A DNA stretch of 64,000 nt from Serratia ficaria (GTDB taxonomy: Bacteria; Pseudomonadota; Gammaproteobacteria; Enterobacterales; Enterobacteriaceae). A model generated the notes under the pieces. The model did no database searches. It had not been told where the DNA came from and was given only the letters and a program-made list of their open reading frames with translations. Positions 24,210 through 33,147 of this stretch are shown here, one piece after another. Where the stretch lies: assembly GCF_900187015.1 (NCBI RefSeq), contig NZ_LT906479.1:2728001-2792000 (forward strand). The letters are read 5' to 3'. The position numbers were made by a program, and so were the translations under genes. The stretch's first letter is position 1; the number at the start of each line of letters is the position of its first letter.

Positions 24210-25025
24210 ATGTTTTTATCCAAACCTTTTTCTCGTGTTCTCGTGCTGTTCCTCGGCCTGTTGGCCGCCCTGTCTCAGGCCCACGCCGCCGCGCCGCCGG
24301 TGCTGAATTCCAAGGCCGCGCTGGTGGTCAACCCACGTACCGGTAAAGTCCTCTATCAAAAACAAGCCAACCGCGTGCTGCCCATCGCTTCGCTGACCAA
24401 GCTGATGACCGCCATGGTAACGCTCGACGCCAAACGCCCGTTGGGCAACAAGATGCGGGTCACCCCCGCCGATCGCGACCTGCTGAAGAAAACCCATTCG
24501 CGGTTGACCATAGGTTCCACCCTCAGCCGCCGCGATATGTTGCATATCGCGCTGATGTCGTCGGAAAACCGCGCCGCTTCGGCGCTGAGCCGCAACTATC
24601 CCGGCGGGCGCAAGGCCTTTGTGGCGAAAATGAACCGCAAGGCGCGCGCCATCGGCATGAAGCGCGCCCGCTTCTACGATCCGACCGGTCTGACGCCGCG
24701 CAACGTCGCCAGCGCCAGGGATCTGCTGCAGATGGTCAATCACGCCTACCGCTACCAGACCATTCGCCGCTTCAGCACCGACAAACAGCAGATCGTGCGG
24801 CCGGGCCGCGGCCAACTGGTGTACCGCAGCTCCAACGGGCTGATCAACAACCCGGCCTGGAAAATTCAGTTGCAAAAGACCGGCTTTACCGACGAAGCCG
24901 GCCACTGTCTGGTGATGCGCACGGTGATCAACGGCCAGCCGGTGGTGATGATCCTGCTCGGCTCGCCGCAGCGCTACGGCCACTACAGCGACGCCGTTCG
25001 CCTGAAGGCCTGGCTGGCGTCCTGA
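24210..25025 (+). CDS. pbpG: D-alanyl-D-alanine endopeptidase PBP7
   Basis: A 271-aa low-molecular-mass penicillin-binding protein that cuts D-Ala-meso-DAP cross-links in peptidoglycan. A signal peptide ends near AHAAAPP. The three active-site motifs are SLTK at 61-64, SEN at 118-120 and KTG at 223-225. E. coli PBP7 is about 310 aa; this one is shorter at the N-terminus but complete in all motifs. It is monocistronic with a GC-rich hairpin downstream. Confidence 0.87.
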   Translation: MFLSKPFSRVLVLFLGLLAALSQAHAAAPPVLNSKAALVVNPRTGKVLYQKQANRVLPIASLTKLMTAMVTLDAKRPLGNKMRVTPADRDLLKKTHSRLTIGSTLSRRDMLHIALMSSENRAASALSRNYPGGRKAFVAKMNRKARAIGMKRARFYDPTGLTPRNVASARDLLQMVNHAYRYQTIRRFSTDKQQIVRPGRGQLVYRSSNGLINNPAWKIQLQKTGFTDEAGHCLVMRTVINGQPVVMILLGSPQRYGHYSDAVRLKAWLAS

Positions 25026-25032
25026 GCGCCCG

Positions 25033-25056
25033 GGGCGCGCTGATGGCGCGCCCTTT
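25033..25056 (+). terminator. Hairpin terminator after pbpG
   Basis: GGGCGCGC (25033-25040) pairs with GCGCGCCC (25046-25053) and TTT follows. The T tract is short, so termination is probably partial. Confidence 0.5.
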
Positions 25057-25179
25057 ACCGCCAGCCGCATATCTAAATTCGTTTTGTATCAATGGAATAT
25101 CCTATCTCCAATCAGTATTAAGCCGCCGGCGATGCCCATGGTATTTGTCATGGATAACTGATGACAAAGGAGCGGGAAA

Positions 25180-26166
25180 ATGGCTTATGCCCTGAGCATA
25201 TTGGAAAAAAGTCCGATTGCCGAAGGAGAAAGCGCCGCGCAGGCGTTGGCGCGCACGCGGCATCTGGCGCAGCAGGCGGAAAGCTGGGGCTATCGCCGTT
25301 TCTGGCTGGCGGAACACCACAATACCCCGCAGCTCGCCTGCCCGTCGCCGGAGGTGCTAATCGCCTACCTGCTGGGGCAAACCTCGCACATTCGCATCGG
25401 CTCCGGCGGCGTGATGCTGCAGCATTACAGCGCCTATAAAGTGGCGGAAAACTTCAATCTGCTGGCGGCGCTGGCGCCGGGCCGGGTCGATCTCGGGGTG
25501 GGCAAGGCGCCGGGCGGCCTGCCGCTTGCCACCCAGGCGCTGCAGGCCGCCCACGATCGGCAGCGCAAGCCGGGCTTTCCCGAGCAGCTGGCCCAGCTTA
25601 CCGCTCATCTGAATGACGATGCGCAGCCGGGCCTGAGCGCCACCCCGCTGCCGCCGCAGCCCGCTCAACGTTTTCTGCTCGGCGCCAGCGAAGAAAGCGC
25701 CCGGCTGGCGGCGGAACAGGGCTGGGCCTTTGTGTTCGCCGCCCATCTGAACGGCAATCCGCAGGATATCCAACGCGCGCTGGCGCAGTACGCGGCGCTG
25801 AGCGGCGGACGCAAAGCGCTGCTGGCGGTGGCGGTGATTGTCGCGGAAAGCGCCGAACAGGCGGCAACGCTGGCGGCGGGGATCCAGCAATATCGGGTAC
25901 ACGTCACCGGCGCGCAAAGCGTGACCGTCGGCAGTCTGGAACAGGCGGAAAGCTTTGTGCAGCAGGCCGGCGCGACCGAATATCGCATCGAACCGCGCGA
26001 GAGCCATATTCTGCTGGGCACCGCGCGGCAGGTGCGTCAACAGCTGGACCAGCTGCAGCGGCAATACGCCGTGGACGAATTCATCATCGATACCCCGATC
26101 GGCGAGCCCGCCGCCCGTTTGGCCTCTCTGCGGCTGTTGGCGCAGGAAAACCTGACGCCGGCCTAG
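25180..26166 (+). CDS. LLM-class flavin-dependent oxidoreductase
   Basis: A 328-aa luciferase-like TIM-barrel protein of the YhbW/MsnO8 group. It has the early SILEKSPIAEGESAAQAL, AESWGYRRFWLAEHHNTPQL, and RIGSGGVMLQHYSAYKVAE segments that line the FMN pocket. These enzymes use FMNH2 from a partner reductase to oxidise small molecules; the substrate here is unknown. AAGGAGCGGG precedes the ATG. Its stop overlaps the stop of the convergent MocR gene (CTAG). Confidence 0.82.
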   Translation: MAYALSILEKSPIAEGESAAQALARTRHLAQQAESWGYRRFWLAEHHNTPQLACPSPEVLIAYLLGQTSHIRIGSGGVMLQHYSAYKVAENFNLLAALAPGRVDLGVGKAPGGLPLATQALQAAHDRQRKPGFPEQLAQLTAHLNDDAQPGLSATPLPPQPAQRFLLGASEESARLAAEQGWAFVFAAHLNGNPQDIQRALAQYAALSGGRKALLAVAVIVAESAEQAATLAAGIQQYRVHVTGAQSVTVGSLEQAESFVQQAGATEYRIEPRESHILLGTARQVRQQLDQLQRQYAVDEFIIDTPIGEPAARLASLRLLAQENLTPA

Positions 26167-27452
26167 TTGACCGCCACGCCGGCGCTCAACGCATCGGTCA
26201 AATCCTGCGCCAGCTGCGCCAATCGTTCCAGGCCGACGTTGGCCAGGCTGACGCGGATCGCCGGGCCGCTCTTCAGGCGGAAAGGCTCCCCGCCCTGCAC
26301 CAACCAGCCGCGCTGCGCCATCAGCTGGGCGGCGGCGGTTTCCGAGCGCACCGGCAGCCACAGATGCAACCCTTCTCCCACCGGCACGCTCAGCGGGCTC
26401 AAGACATTCAACCGCTGGGTCAGCGCTTCGCGCCGGGCCTGATACGCCTGCCGCGCCCGCAGCAGCCCCCCATCCCGCTGCGCCTGCTCCCAGAGCCTGG
26501 CGGCAATCTGCTGCAGAATGTGGCTGACCCAGCGTTCGCTGATGTAGCGGTCGGCGCGCATCGCCTGCAACAGCTGCGGATTGCCGCAGGCCAGCGCAAT
26601 GCGCAGGTCCGGGCTGAGAAACTTGCTCAGCGACAGCAGGTACAGCCCGCGATCGCCGTCGAACGGCAGATGCAGCGGCTGTTGCGACAGCGGGCCCCAA
26701 AAATCGTCGACGATCGCCAGACAGCCGCTGTGGCGCGCCAGAAATGCGCGCCACTCCTGCGCCCGCCCGGCGCTGAGAGAAATGCCGGTCGGATTTTGCG
26801 CCCGCGGCGTCAGGATCACCGCGCATGCCGCCTGGTTCTCCGGCAGCCGGCAGCCTTGCCGATCCATCGCCAGCGGCAGCGGCCGCAGGCGCAAATGCCG
26901 CAGCAGCGTCAGCAGCGGCGGCCAGCAGGGATCTTCCACCCACACCGCCTCACCCGGCTGGGCATGGCTGCGCAGCGCTTTCTCAATCGCGCTCAGCGCG
27001 CCGGAAAACACCGCCGGCTCGGACAACGCCACGCCCTGCGCCTGCAGCCAGTCAGCGGTCAGCGTGCAAAGCGCCGGCAGATCGCCGCTGATGTCATAAC
27101 CGCTTTGCTGCGGAAAAACGTCCTGCACGCCCAGCGCCGGCAGCAGCGCGGCATCCAGATTGCCGCTGGCCAGGTCGCGCAGCCCCGGCGGCACCTGCGG
27201 CGCCGGGTTCACCGCCGTCAGCGGCCGTTCCAGCACCCGCGTTCCGGCGCGCCCGCGGGTGGCGACCAACCCGGCGTCGCGCAGCCTGGCGTAGGCGCTG
27301 GCGACGGTGTTGGGGTTCACCGCCAGCTCCGCCGCCAGCTGCCGCACCGGCGGCAACAGTTCGCCCGGCCGCAGCTCGCCGCTTTTGATGCGTGCGCCGA
27401 TCTGTTCAGCAATCTGGACAGCGCCGCCGCCTTTTGCATACAATAAACTCAT
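26163..27452 (-). CDS. ptsJ: MocR-type (GntR + aminotransferase) regulator, PtsJ-like
   Basis: A 429-aa fusion. The N-terminal GntR winged helix (residues about 10-75) includes LPPVRQLAAELAVNPNTVAS and AYARLRDAGLV. An aminotransferase-like PLP domain follows, with SLSKFLSPDLRIAL holding the PLP lysine. MocR proteins sense PLP or amino-PLP adducts. Salmonella PtsJ is encoded beside pdxK and controls it; here pdxK is the third gene of the divergent operon, supporting the PtsJ assignment. The likely operator is in the 67-bp gap. Confidence 0.75.
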   Translation of the reverse strand: MSLLYAKGGGAVQIAEQIGARIKSGELRPGELLPPVRQLAAELAVNPNTVASAYARLRDAGLVATRGRAGTRVLERPLTAVNPAPQVPPGLRDLASGNLDAALLPALGVQDVFPQQSGYDISGDLPALCTLTADWLQAQGVALSEPAVFSGALSAIEKALRSHAQPGEAVWVEDPCWPPLLTLLRHLRLRPLPLAMDRQGCRLPENQAACAVILTPRAQNPTGISLSAGRAQEWRAFLARHSGCLAIVDDFWGPLSQQPLHLPFDGDRGLYLLSLSKFLSPDLRIALACGNPQLLQAMRADRYISERWVSHILQQIAARLWEQAQRDGGLLRARQAYQARREALTQRLNVLSPLSVPVGEGLHLWLPVRSETAAAQLMAQRGWLVQGGEPFRLKSGPAIRVSLANVGLERLAQLAQDLTDALSAGVAVN

Positions 27453-27465
27453 ACATAAAACCTTT

Positions 27466-27479
27466 TTGTACTAGTTCAA
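27466..27479. promoter_or_regulatory. Candidate MocR operator
   Basis: TTGTACTAGTTCAA is a 14-bp near-palindrome with one mismatched pair, located between the divergent ptsJ-like gene and the pdxK operon. Its place and size suit a MocR binding element, but no second repeat is obvious. Confidence 0.4.
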
Positions 27480-27519
27480 ATCAGAATATCAGCTTCTGCG
27501 GCTAAAGGTAAGGGTCATT

Positions 27520-27774
27520 GTGGATAAACATTACGTGCTCGACATTCAGTATGCAGGAAAGGCCTTCGGCCGCCTGCAGATGTTCACCCCCTGGGCCGCC
27601 GGCCAACTGGAGCAGGCCCGCGCGCTGTTCCCGGCAACCCAGGGCTACCAGCTGCAAATCAGCCAGGTTAGCGAACGCAAAATGCTCTATCAGAGCGGCA
27701 ATCAGGGCATTGTCGTCCTGGGAGAATCGTGGGTGCTGGCGCCTTGCCCCGCCGTTGAGGAGGAACAACCATGA
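27520..27774 (+). CDS. Unknown 84-aa protein in the pdxK operon
   Basis: An 84-aa protein starting with GTG (AGGG five bases upstream) and beginning MDKHYVLDIQYAGKAFGRLQ. It is soluble, has no signal peptide or cysteine cluster, and ends in an acidic tail. Its TGA overlaps the ATG of the glutamine amidotransferase gene, so the two are translationally coupled and probably act together. I do not recognise the family. Confidence 0.65.
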   Translation: MDKHYVLDIQYAGKAFGRLQMFTPWAAGQLEQARALFPATQGYQLQISQVSERKMLYQSGNQGIVVLGESWVLAPCPAVEEEQP

Positions 27775-28484
27775 AGAAAGTGGTCGCCATTCGGCACGTC
27801 AATTTCGAAAATTTGGGCATTTTAGGCTCGCTGCTGTCGCTGCGCGGTTATCAGATTGATTATTATGATGCAGGCCGGGATGATATCCGTGCTATCAATA
27901 ATGAGAACGTCGATCTGCTGGTGGTGCTCGGCGGGCCGATCAGCGCCGCGCAGCATTTTTCCGGCGAGCTGCGCTACGACTTTCTCGATCATCAGCTGGC
28001 GCTGGTGCAACAGCGTATGGCACGGCGACAGGCCACCCTCGGCGTATGCCTGGGCGCGCAGGTGGTAGCCCAGGCGCTGGGCGCCGACGTGGTTTCGCTG
28101 GGGGTCAAAGAGATCGGCTATGCGCCGCTGACGCTGGCGGCAGACGGCGACTCGGTGCTGGCGCCGCTGGCGGACACGCCGGTGCTGCACTGGCATGGCG
28201 ATATGTTCATGATCCCCGCCGGCGCCCGCCGCCTGGCGGGTACCGCAGTCTGCCCGCATCAGGCGTTTGACTATCAGGACTTCGCTCTGGGCCTGCAGTT
28301 CCATCTGGAAGCCGACTATCGCGATATCGAACGCTGGCTGATCGGCCATGCCTGCGAGCTGGCGCAGGCCGGCATCGATCCGCAGGATCTGCGCGATCAG
28401 GCCGAACGGCACGGTCCGCGGCTGGAGCAGCGCGCCCGGCAGGTGTTCCAGCGCTGGCTGGATAAATACGAACAAAGGAAGTGA
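27771..28484 (+). CDS. Class I glutamine amidotransferase (GuaA-GATase-like)
   Basis: A 237-aa stand-alone GATase domain. The catalytic cysteine lies in LGVCLGAQ (Cys93) and the His/Glu pair in LQFHLEAD (His178, Glu180), so glutaminase activity is expected. The free-standing form lacks a synthase domain, as in the YfeJ-type proteins. The gene is coupled to the 84-aa gene upstream, and pdxK begins three bases after its stop. A role supplying ammonia for, or removing a glutamyl group from, a vitamin B6-related compound is a guess from context. Confidence 0.8.
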   Translation: MKKVVAIRHVNFENLGILGSLLSLRGYQIDYYDAGRDDIRAINNENVDLLVVLGGPISAAQHFSGELRYDFLDHQLALVQQRMARRQATLGVCLGAQVVAQALGADVVSLGVKEIGYAPLTLAADGDSVLAPLADTPVLHWHGDMFMIPAGARRLAGTAVCPHQAFDYQDFALGLQFHLEADYRDIERWLIGHACELAQAGIDPQDLRDQAERHGPRLEQRARQVFQRWLDKYEQRK

Positions 28485-28486
28485 CC

Positions 28487-29326
28487 ATGCAACAGGCTTC
28501 TCAACGGCGTTCGCCGCCGATCGACGTGATCAGCATTCAGTCCCAGGTGGTGTATGGCAGCGTCGGCAACGGCATCGCCTACCGCACCCTGCTGAAAAAG
28601 GGGCTGGAAGCGCTGCAGGTGCCCAGCGTGCTGTTCGGTTGCCCGCCCTATTACGGCCGGCCGCACGGCGGCGCCATTCCGCAGGAATGGTTCGCCGGCT
28701 TTCTCGATGACCTGATTGAACGCGGGGTGATGGAACGCACCCGGGCGGTGATCGTCGGCTATTTAGGCGAGGTGATGCAGTGCCATATTCTGGCCGACTG
28801 GCTGCAACGCGTGCGCGCGATCAATCCGCAGATAAAAATCTATATCGATCCGGTGATGGGCGACTACGGCGAAGGCATTTACGTCGATCGGCGCCTCGTC
28901 GACTGCTATCGTTCGCCGTTTTTGCACCTGGCCAACGGCCTGACGCCGAACGGCTTCGAGCTGGAGCAGCTGTGCGGGCACAGCCTGTCCAGCCGCGAAC
29001 AGACCCAACGCGCCGCGCAGGCGTTGCTGAACGACACCACCGAATGGGTGCTGGTCACCAGCGCGCCGGGCGTGGCGGAAAACGAGAGTCGGGTGGGTTT
29101 GCTGCTGGTCAGCCGGGATGAGGTGCGAAGCTACAGCCATCCGAAGATCGCATCGGCGGCCAAGGGCACCGGCGACCTGTTCACCGCGCTGCTGGTCAGC
29201 CACCTGCTGCTGGGCAAAAGCCTCAGCGAGGCGATCGCGATCGCCGGCGATGAAGTCTGTGAGGTGTTGGCCGAGGCGGCGCATTTTGGCTGGGAAGAAA
29301 TTGGCAGCCTGCGCGCGTTGAAGTGA
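28487..29326 (+). CDS. pdxK: Pyridoxine/pyridoxal/pyridoxamine kinase
   Basis: A 279-aa ribokinase-fold vitamin kinase that makes the 5'-phosphates of pyridoxal, pyridoxine and pyridoxamine. It has the PdxK-specific start ISIQSQVVYGSVGNGIAYRT and GGAIPQEWFAGFL, which match E. coli PdxK better than PdxY, and the ATP-site motif KGTGDLFTALLV near the C-terminus. The ATG at 28487 is favoured over the GTG six bases earlier because AGGA lies seven bases upstream. It is the third gene of the operon divergent from the PtsJ-like regulator. Confidence 0.85.
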   Translation: MQQASQRRSPPIDVISIQSQVVYGSVGNGIAYRTLLKKGLEALQVPSVLFGCPPYYGRPHGGAIPQEWFAGFLDDLIERGVMERTRAVIVGYLGEVMQCHILADWLQRVRAINPQIKIYIDPVMGDYGEGIYVDRRLVDCYRSPFLHLANGLTPNGFELEQLCGHSLSSREQTQRAAQALLNDTTEWVLVTSAPGVAENESRVGLLLVSRDEVRSYSHPKIASAAKGTGDLFTALLVSHLLLGKSLSEAIAIAGDEVCEVLAEAAHFGWEEIGSLRALK

Positions 29327-29332
29327 AGCATC

Positions 29333-29350
29333 GGGGCAGCCCGCTGCCCC
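29333..29350. terminator. Convergent hairpin between pdxK and ycgR
   Basis: GGGGCAG (29333-29339) pairs with CTGCCCC (29344-29350). It lies between two convergent genes; no strong T run follows on either strand. Confidence 0.45.
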
Positions 29351-29359
29351 AGCGGAAGA

Positions 29360-30073
29360 TCAGCGTTTCTTTTTCTTGTTGAAATCCAGTTCGAAGGCAA
29401 ACACCGCGCTCTGGATTTTCCTTTCCGTCGCCAGCCCGAGCTTGAGAAAACGGCACGACAGACGCGAAAAATGCACCACCTGGTCGTGGTCGTCCACTTC
29501 CCGATCGGCATTAACCACCACCAGCTCCATATTTACCTTGAAGCTGCCGTAGCTGCCGAGATCCAGCTGCGCTTTTTGCAGCAGCAAACCCGGCTGGAGA
29601 AACGCCGGCACCTCGCCGTCGAAACGCAGGCCGACGCCGCCGGCGGAAAGATCATGTATGCGCAGTTGATACGGCGTGCCGTCCGGGTATTCGCCGGTGC
29701 ACAGAAACTCGCGCCAGTGCGGCGTGGTAATGCGGAACTGACGCCGGCGCTGAATATAGACCAGCTCCTGCGGCAGGCGGGTCGAACAGGCGGCGACGCC
29801 CTGATGTTCGGTCATCTGCGGCTGGCCGACCGCAAACTCAATTTTGGCGTCGTGGCTTTCAATCACGATGGTGAATTCGCCGTCGATCGTCGGCTGGTTC
29901 TCGTCGCCGCTGAATACGATGTTGTCCGCCCCGACGCTCAATAGCAGACTCTGAAACCGCTGTTGCTGGCTCTCCACACGCAGCGGCGTGCGTTGTTTGC
30001 AAATTTCGCGCAAAATCGCCAGAACCTCAAAACGCTCCCGTTTGATAAACAGTCCGCTATCGCTGTGTTCCAC
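29360..30073 (-). CDS. ycgR: Flagellar brake protein YcgR (c-di-GMP receptor)
   Basis: A 237-aa protein with the YcgR N-terminal domain and a C-terminal PilZ domain. The c-di-GMP contacts are visible as RRRQFR near residue 110 and DLSAGGVGL near 145. Bound to c-di-GMP, YcgR slows the flagellar motor. The GTG at 30073 is preceded by AGGAG at six bases. It carries an unusual all-basic tail (NKKKKR). No flagellar genes are nearby, which is usual for ycgR, and I did not find a convincing FliA promoter. Confidence 0.85.
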   Translation of the reverse strand: MEHSDSGLFIKRERFEVLAILREICKQRTPLRVESQQQRFQSLLLSVGADNIVFSGDENQPTIDGEFTIVIESHDAKIEFAVGQPQMTEHQGVAACSTRLPQELVYIQRRRQFRITTPHWREFLCTGEYPDGTPYQLRIHDLSAGGVGLRFDGEVPAFLQPGLLLQKAQLDLGSYGSFKVNMELVVVNADREVDDHDQVVHFSRLSCRFLKLGLATERKIQSAVFAFELDFNKKKKR

Positions 30074-30148
30074 ACGTCTCTCCTGACCTATTCCCACTGG
30101 GGGATGACAAAATCCTTACGGATATCATCTCTGGGAATATTCCTAAAG

Positions 30149-30931
30149 TCAAATTTGCCAGCGCAGCCAAGCCTGCGGCAGCAGGCGCGCCAGGCGCTTC
30201 GCCCAGGCCTGCTGGCCCCGCTCGTCGACGATCAGATCCTGGCGAATTTCAATGCCCACGTAAGGCAAACCGCGGCGTTCCGCGTGGACCGGCAGCGTAT
30301 AGTCGGTGGCATCGGTCATGGCGTAAGGTTGGTTGACGCCGACCTGCAGATCCCCTTCCTCCCGCAGCAGTTCGGCCAGCAAATGCGCAAACTCGGGCTG
30401 GCGGTTGAACAGCAGCCCCACCGGCCAGGGCCGCGCGTCGCCTTTGAAGACCGGCGTAAAGCTGTGCATGGCGATAATGGCGGTGGGACGTTGGCGCATG
30501 TGGCGCTCGCCGAGGTGATCGTCGATGGCGCGGTGGTAAGGCAGGAAGATTTCGCGCTCACGCGCCAGCGCGTGCTCGGCGTCGATGCCGATATTGCCGG
30601 GGATCGGCGTCAGCTCGGACAGCTGCGGGATCGAACTGGCGATGCCCGGCGCGCGGTTGCAGTCGATCACCAGCCGGGAGTAGCGCTGGTGTATCAGCGT
30701 GGCGTCCAGATGGCGGCTCAGATGACGGGAAACGCTCAACGCGCCGATGTCCCAGCCGATATGGCGGTCGATCTCGCCCGGCGGCAGGCCCAGACCGCCC
30801 AACCGCCGAGGTATCGCCTGGCCGGCGTGATCGCACAGCAACAAAAACGGCGCCGCGCCCTGCGGAGTTTCAACGGCCACCGCAGGCGGTTCCTCGGCGG
30901 ATAACAGTGGCGGGATAAATGACTGCGACAT
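30149..30931 (-). CDS. N-formylglutamate amidohydrolase family protein
   Basis: A 260-aa member of the FGase family, Zn-dependent hydrolases best known for the last step of histidine degradation. Visible marks are LLLCDHAGQAIP near residue 30, SRLVIDCNR near 85, and AIIAMHSFTPVF near 150. No hut genes lie nearby, so the physiological substrate is open. GGAG precedes the ATG. It lies between olsF and ycgR on the same strand. Confidence 0.8.
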   Translation of the reverse strand: MSQSFIPPLLSAEEPPAVAVETPQGAAPFLLLCDHAGQAIPRRLGGLGLPPGEIDRHIGWDIGALSVSRHLSRHLDATLIHQRYSRLVIDCNRAPGIASSIPQLSELTPIPGNIGIDAEHALAREREIFLPYHRAIDDHLGERHMRQRPTAIIAMHSFTPVFKGDARPWPVGLLFNRQPEFAHLLAELLREEGDLQVGVNQPYAMTDATDYTLPVHAERRGLPYVGIEIRQDLIVDERGQQAWAKRLARLLPQAWLRWQI

Positions 30932-31033
30932 GGCAAGCTCCGGCGGCTCGATAACAAAACGTCTATCGTAGCGCTATCTCGCCGCCGGCCCCAAGCCGGG
31001 GCTTAGATCAAAAAGGCATGAGTGTGCGGCCGG

Positions 31034-32755
31034 TCACACTGCGTCCGCCGCCTGCGGCTGATGCACCGCAATGTAACGCTGGTAGCGCGCCGGTTTGAGG
31101 CGCGTGGTATCCACCAGCACCAGCCCGTCGATGCAGTTGTTGAACGCCGGATCCGTGCCGAAATCGATAAACTGCACCCCGCCCGGCTCGCACAATTCGG
31201 TGTACTGCTTGTACAACGTCGGGATCGAACAGCCGATATTGCTGAGCAGGCTTTTCAACCGCACCAGATCTTCCTGGTAGTTGTCGCCGGCGAACTGCGC
31301 CAGCACCTGCGGCAGCGAAGCGGGATAAGGCTGGCGCGACTGCGCGAACGCCTGATCCGGCGAGAAATACAGGCGATAGAAGGCGATCAACAGGTCGCGC
31401 GCCGCCAGCGGCATGCCGCCGGAGATCGACACCGGACCGAACAGATAGCGGTACTGCGGGTATTTCGCCAGGTAGGCACCGATGCCCAGCCACAGGTAGT
31501 CCAGGCCGCGCTTGCCCCAGTAGGCCGGCTGAATGAAGCTGCGCCCCAGCTCGATGCCCTGCGCCAGGATCGGCGCCATATCGCGATCGTAGTGAAACAG
31601 GCTGTTGCTGTAGATGCTTTCCAGCCCCTTGCGCTCGAGCTGTTCGGCGGTCGGGATAAACCGATAGGCGCCGACGATTTCCAGCTCGTCTTCGTCCCAC
31701 AGCACCAGGTGATAATAGTCGTCGTCATAGCTGTCCAGATCGCGGCGGCGGCCGGAGCCTTCCCCCACCGCGCGGAAGGCGATTTCCCGCAGCCGCCCCA
31801 GCTCGCGCAGGATCGGGGTGCGCGCTTCATCCTGCCGGCGATACAGGAAGATGGTTTTTCCGTCCGGCGTCACCCCCAAGCGTTCGCAGTGGCTCAGCGC
31901 TTTCTTCAGCTCCAGACGATCCTCCGGCAGCGCGATTGGCGACTCGCTGGCGAACAGGCCCGGTTTGCCCTGGCCCAGGCGATACACGTGGCGACGGAAG
32001 CGTTCGGCCAGATCCTTGGCGCTGGTGTGGCCGTCGTGCCAGTTGGCGAACGGCACGCGGCCGCCGATGCGGATTTTGATGCGCCCGCCCTGCTGCTGGA
32101 ACATTTCGCGCACTAACAGCAGCGTCGACAGCGGCCGATAAACCAACGAGGTAAAGTAGAACAGATTGCTGTTGCGCGCGCTGATGTGGATCGGCACGAT
32201 CGGCGCGCGCGCCTTGGCGGCCAGGCGCAGGAAACCGGTATGCCAGTGGCCGTCGCGGATGCCTTTCGGGCTCATGCGCGACACTTCGCCGGCCGGGAAC
32301 AGGATCAGCGCGCCCTGGTTATCCAACTGGCGCTGCATGCCTTCGATTTGCTTGCGGTTGGTTTTGTTCGCCACGTTGTCCACCGGCACAAACAGGCTGC
32401 GCAGCGGTTCGATGTAGGTCAGCAGCTGGCTGGCGACCACTTTGACGTCCGGCCGCACCGCGGCGACGGCGCGCAGCAGCACCAGCCCGTCCAGCGAGCC
32501 GATCGGGTGGTTGGCCACCAGCACCACCGGCCCCTGGCTGGGAATGTTTTCCAGGTCACCGTCCACCAGCTCGCAGCTGAGGTTGAAATGGACCACCACC
32601 TGTTCTATCAGGTCCAACCCTTTCAGATGGGGATAATCGACGGCGAACTGTTTGAATTCTTTTTCGAAGAGAAGGCTTCTCAGCAGGCTACGCTGCCAGG
32701 CGGGGGTATTGCGGTGTGGAAAGGCGTCTTGCAACAGAGAATCCAGGCTGAACAT
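31034..32755 (-). CDS. olsF: Bifunctional ornithine lipid synthase OlsF
   Basis: A 573-aa fusion of two acyltransferases. The N-terminal PlsC-like domain (about 70-260) has NHPIGSLDG at 82-90 and FPAGEVSRM. The C-terminal GNAT-like hemolysin/OlsB domain (about 290-460) has a REIAFRAVGEGSG loop and ELGRSFIQPAYWGKRGLDYL. As described for Serratia proteamaculans OlsF, the C-terminal half N-acylates ornithine and the N-terminal half adds the second acyl chain, making phosphorus-free ornithine lipids. It is monocistronic with AGGAG before the ATG. Recognition rests on domain pair and order. Confidence 0.8.
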   Translation of the reverse strand: MFSLDSLLQDAFPHRNTPAWQRSLLRSLLFEKEFKQFAVDYPHLKGLDLIEQVVVHFNLSCELVDGDLENIPSQGPVVLVANHPIGSLDGLVLLRAVAAVRPDVKVVASQLLTYIEPLRSLFVPVDNVANKTNRKQIEGMQRQLDNQGALILFPAGEVSRMSPKGIRDGHWHTGFLRLAAKARAPIVPIHISARNSNLFYFTSLVYRPLSTLLLVREMFQQQGGRIKIRIGGRVPFANWHDGHTSAKDLAERFRRHVYRLGQGKPGLFASESPIALPEDRLELKKALSHCERLGVTPDGKTIFLYRRQDEARTPILRELGRLREIAFRAVGEGSGRRRDLDSYDDDYYHLVLWDEDELEIVGAYRFIPTAEQLERKGLESIYSNSLFHYDRDMAPILAQGIELGRSFIQPAYWGKRGLDYLWLGIGAYLAKYPQYRYLFGPVSISGGMPLAARDLLIAFYRLYFSPDQAFAQSRQPYPASLPQVLAQFAGDNYQEDLVRLKSLLSNIGCSIPTLYKQYTELCEPGGVQFIDFGTDPAFNNCIDGLVLVDTTRLKPARYQRYIAVHQPQAADAV

Positions 32756-32872
32756 CGCGTTATCTCCTGACTTAGTCGCTGCAAACTTAAGCTAGAGGCA
32801 TGACTCTAACGTGTCAGTTACATGACAAAAAAATGAAATCCCTCGACTATCAGGTATAGCAAATAATGGTGA

Positions 32873-33115
<243 letters not shown>

Positions 33116-33147
33116 TAATCGGTCTATCGAACAGAGGAGTGATCCAG

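Noticed and set aside
30074..30148. FliA (flagellar sigma factor) promoter before ycgR
   Set aside because: No TAAA with a properly spaced GCCGATAA was seen; only a GGAATATTCC palindrome at 30134-30143 is present.
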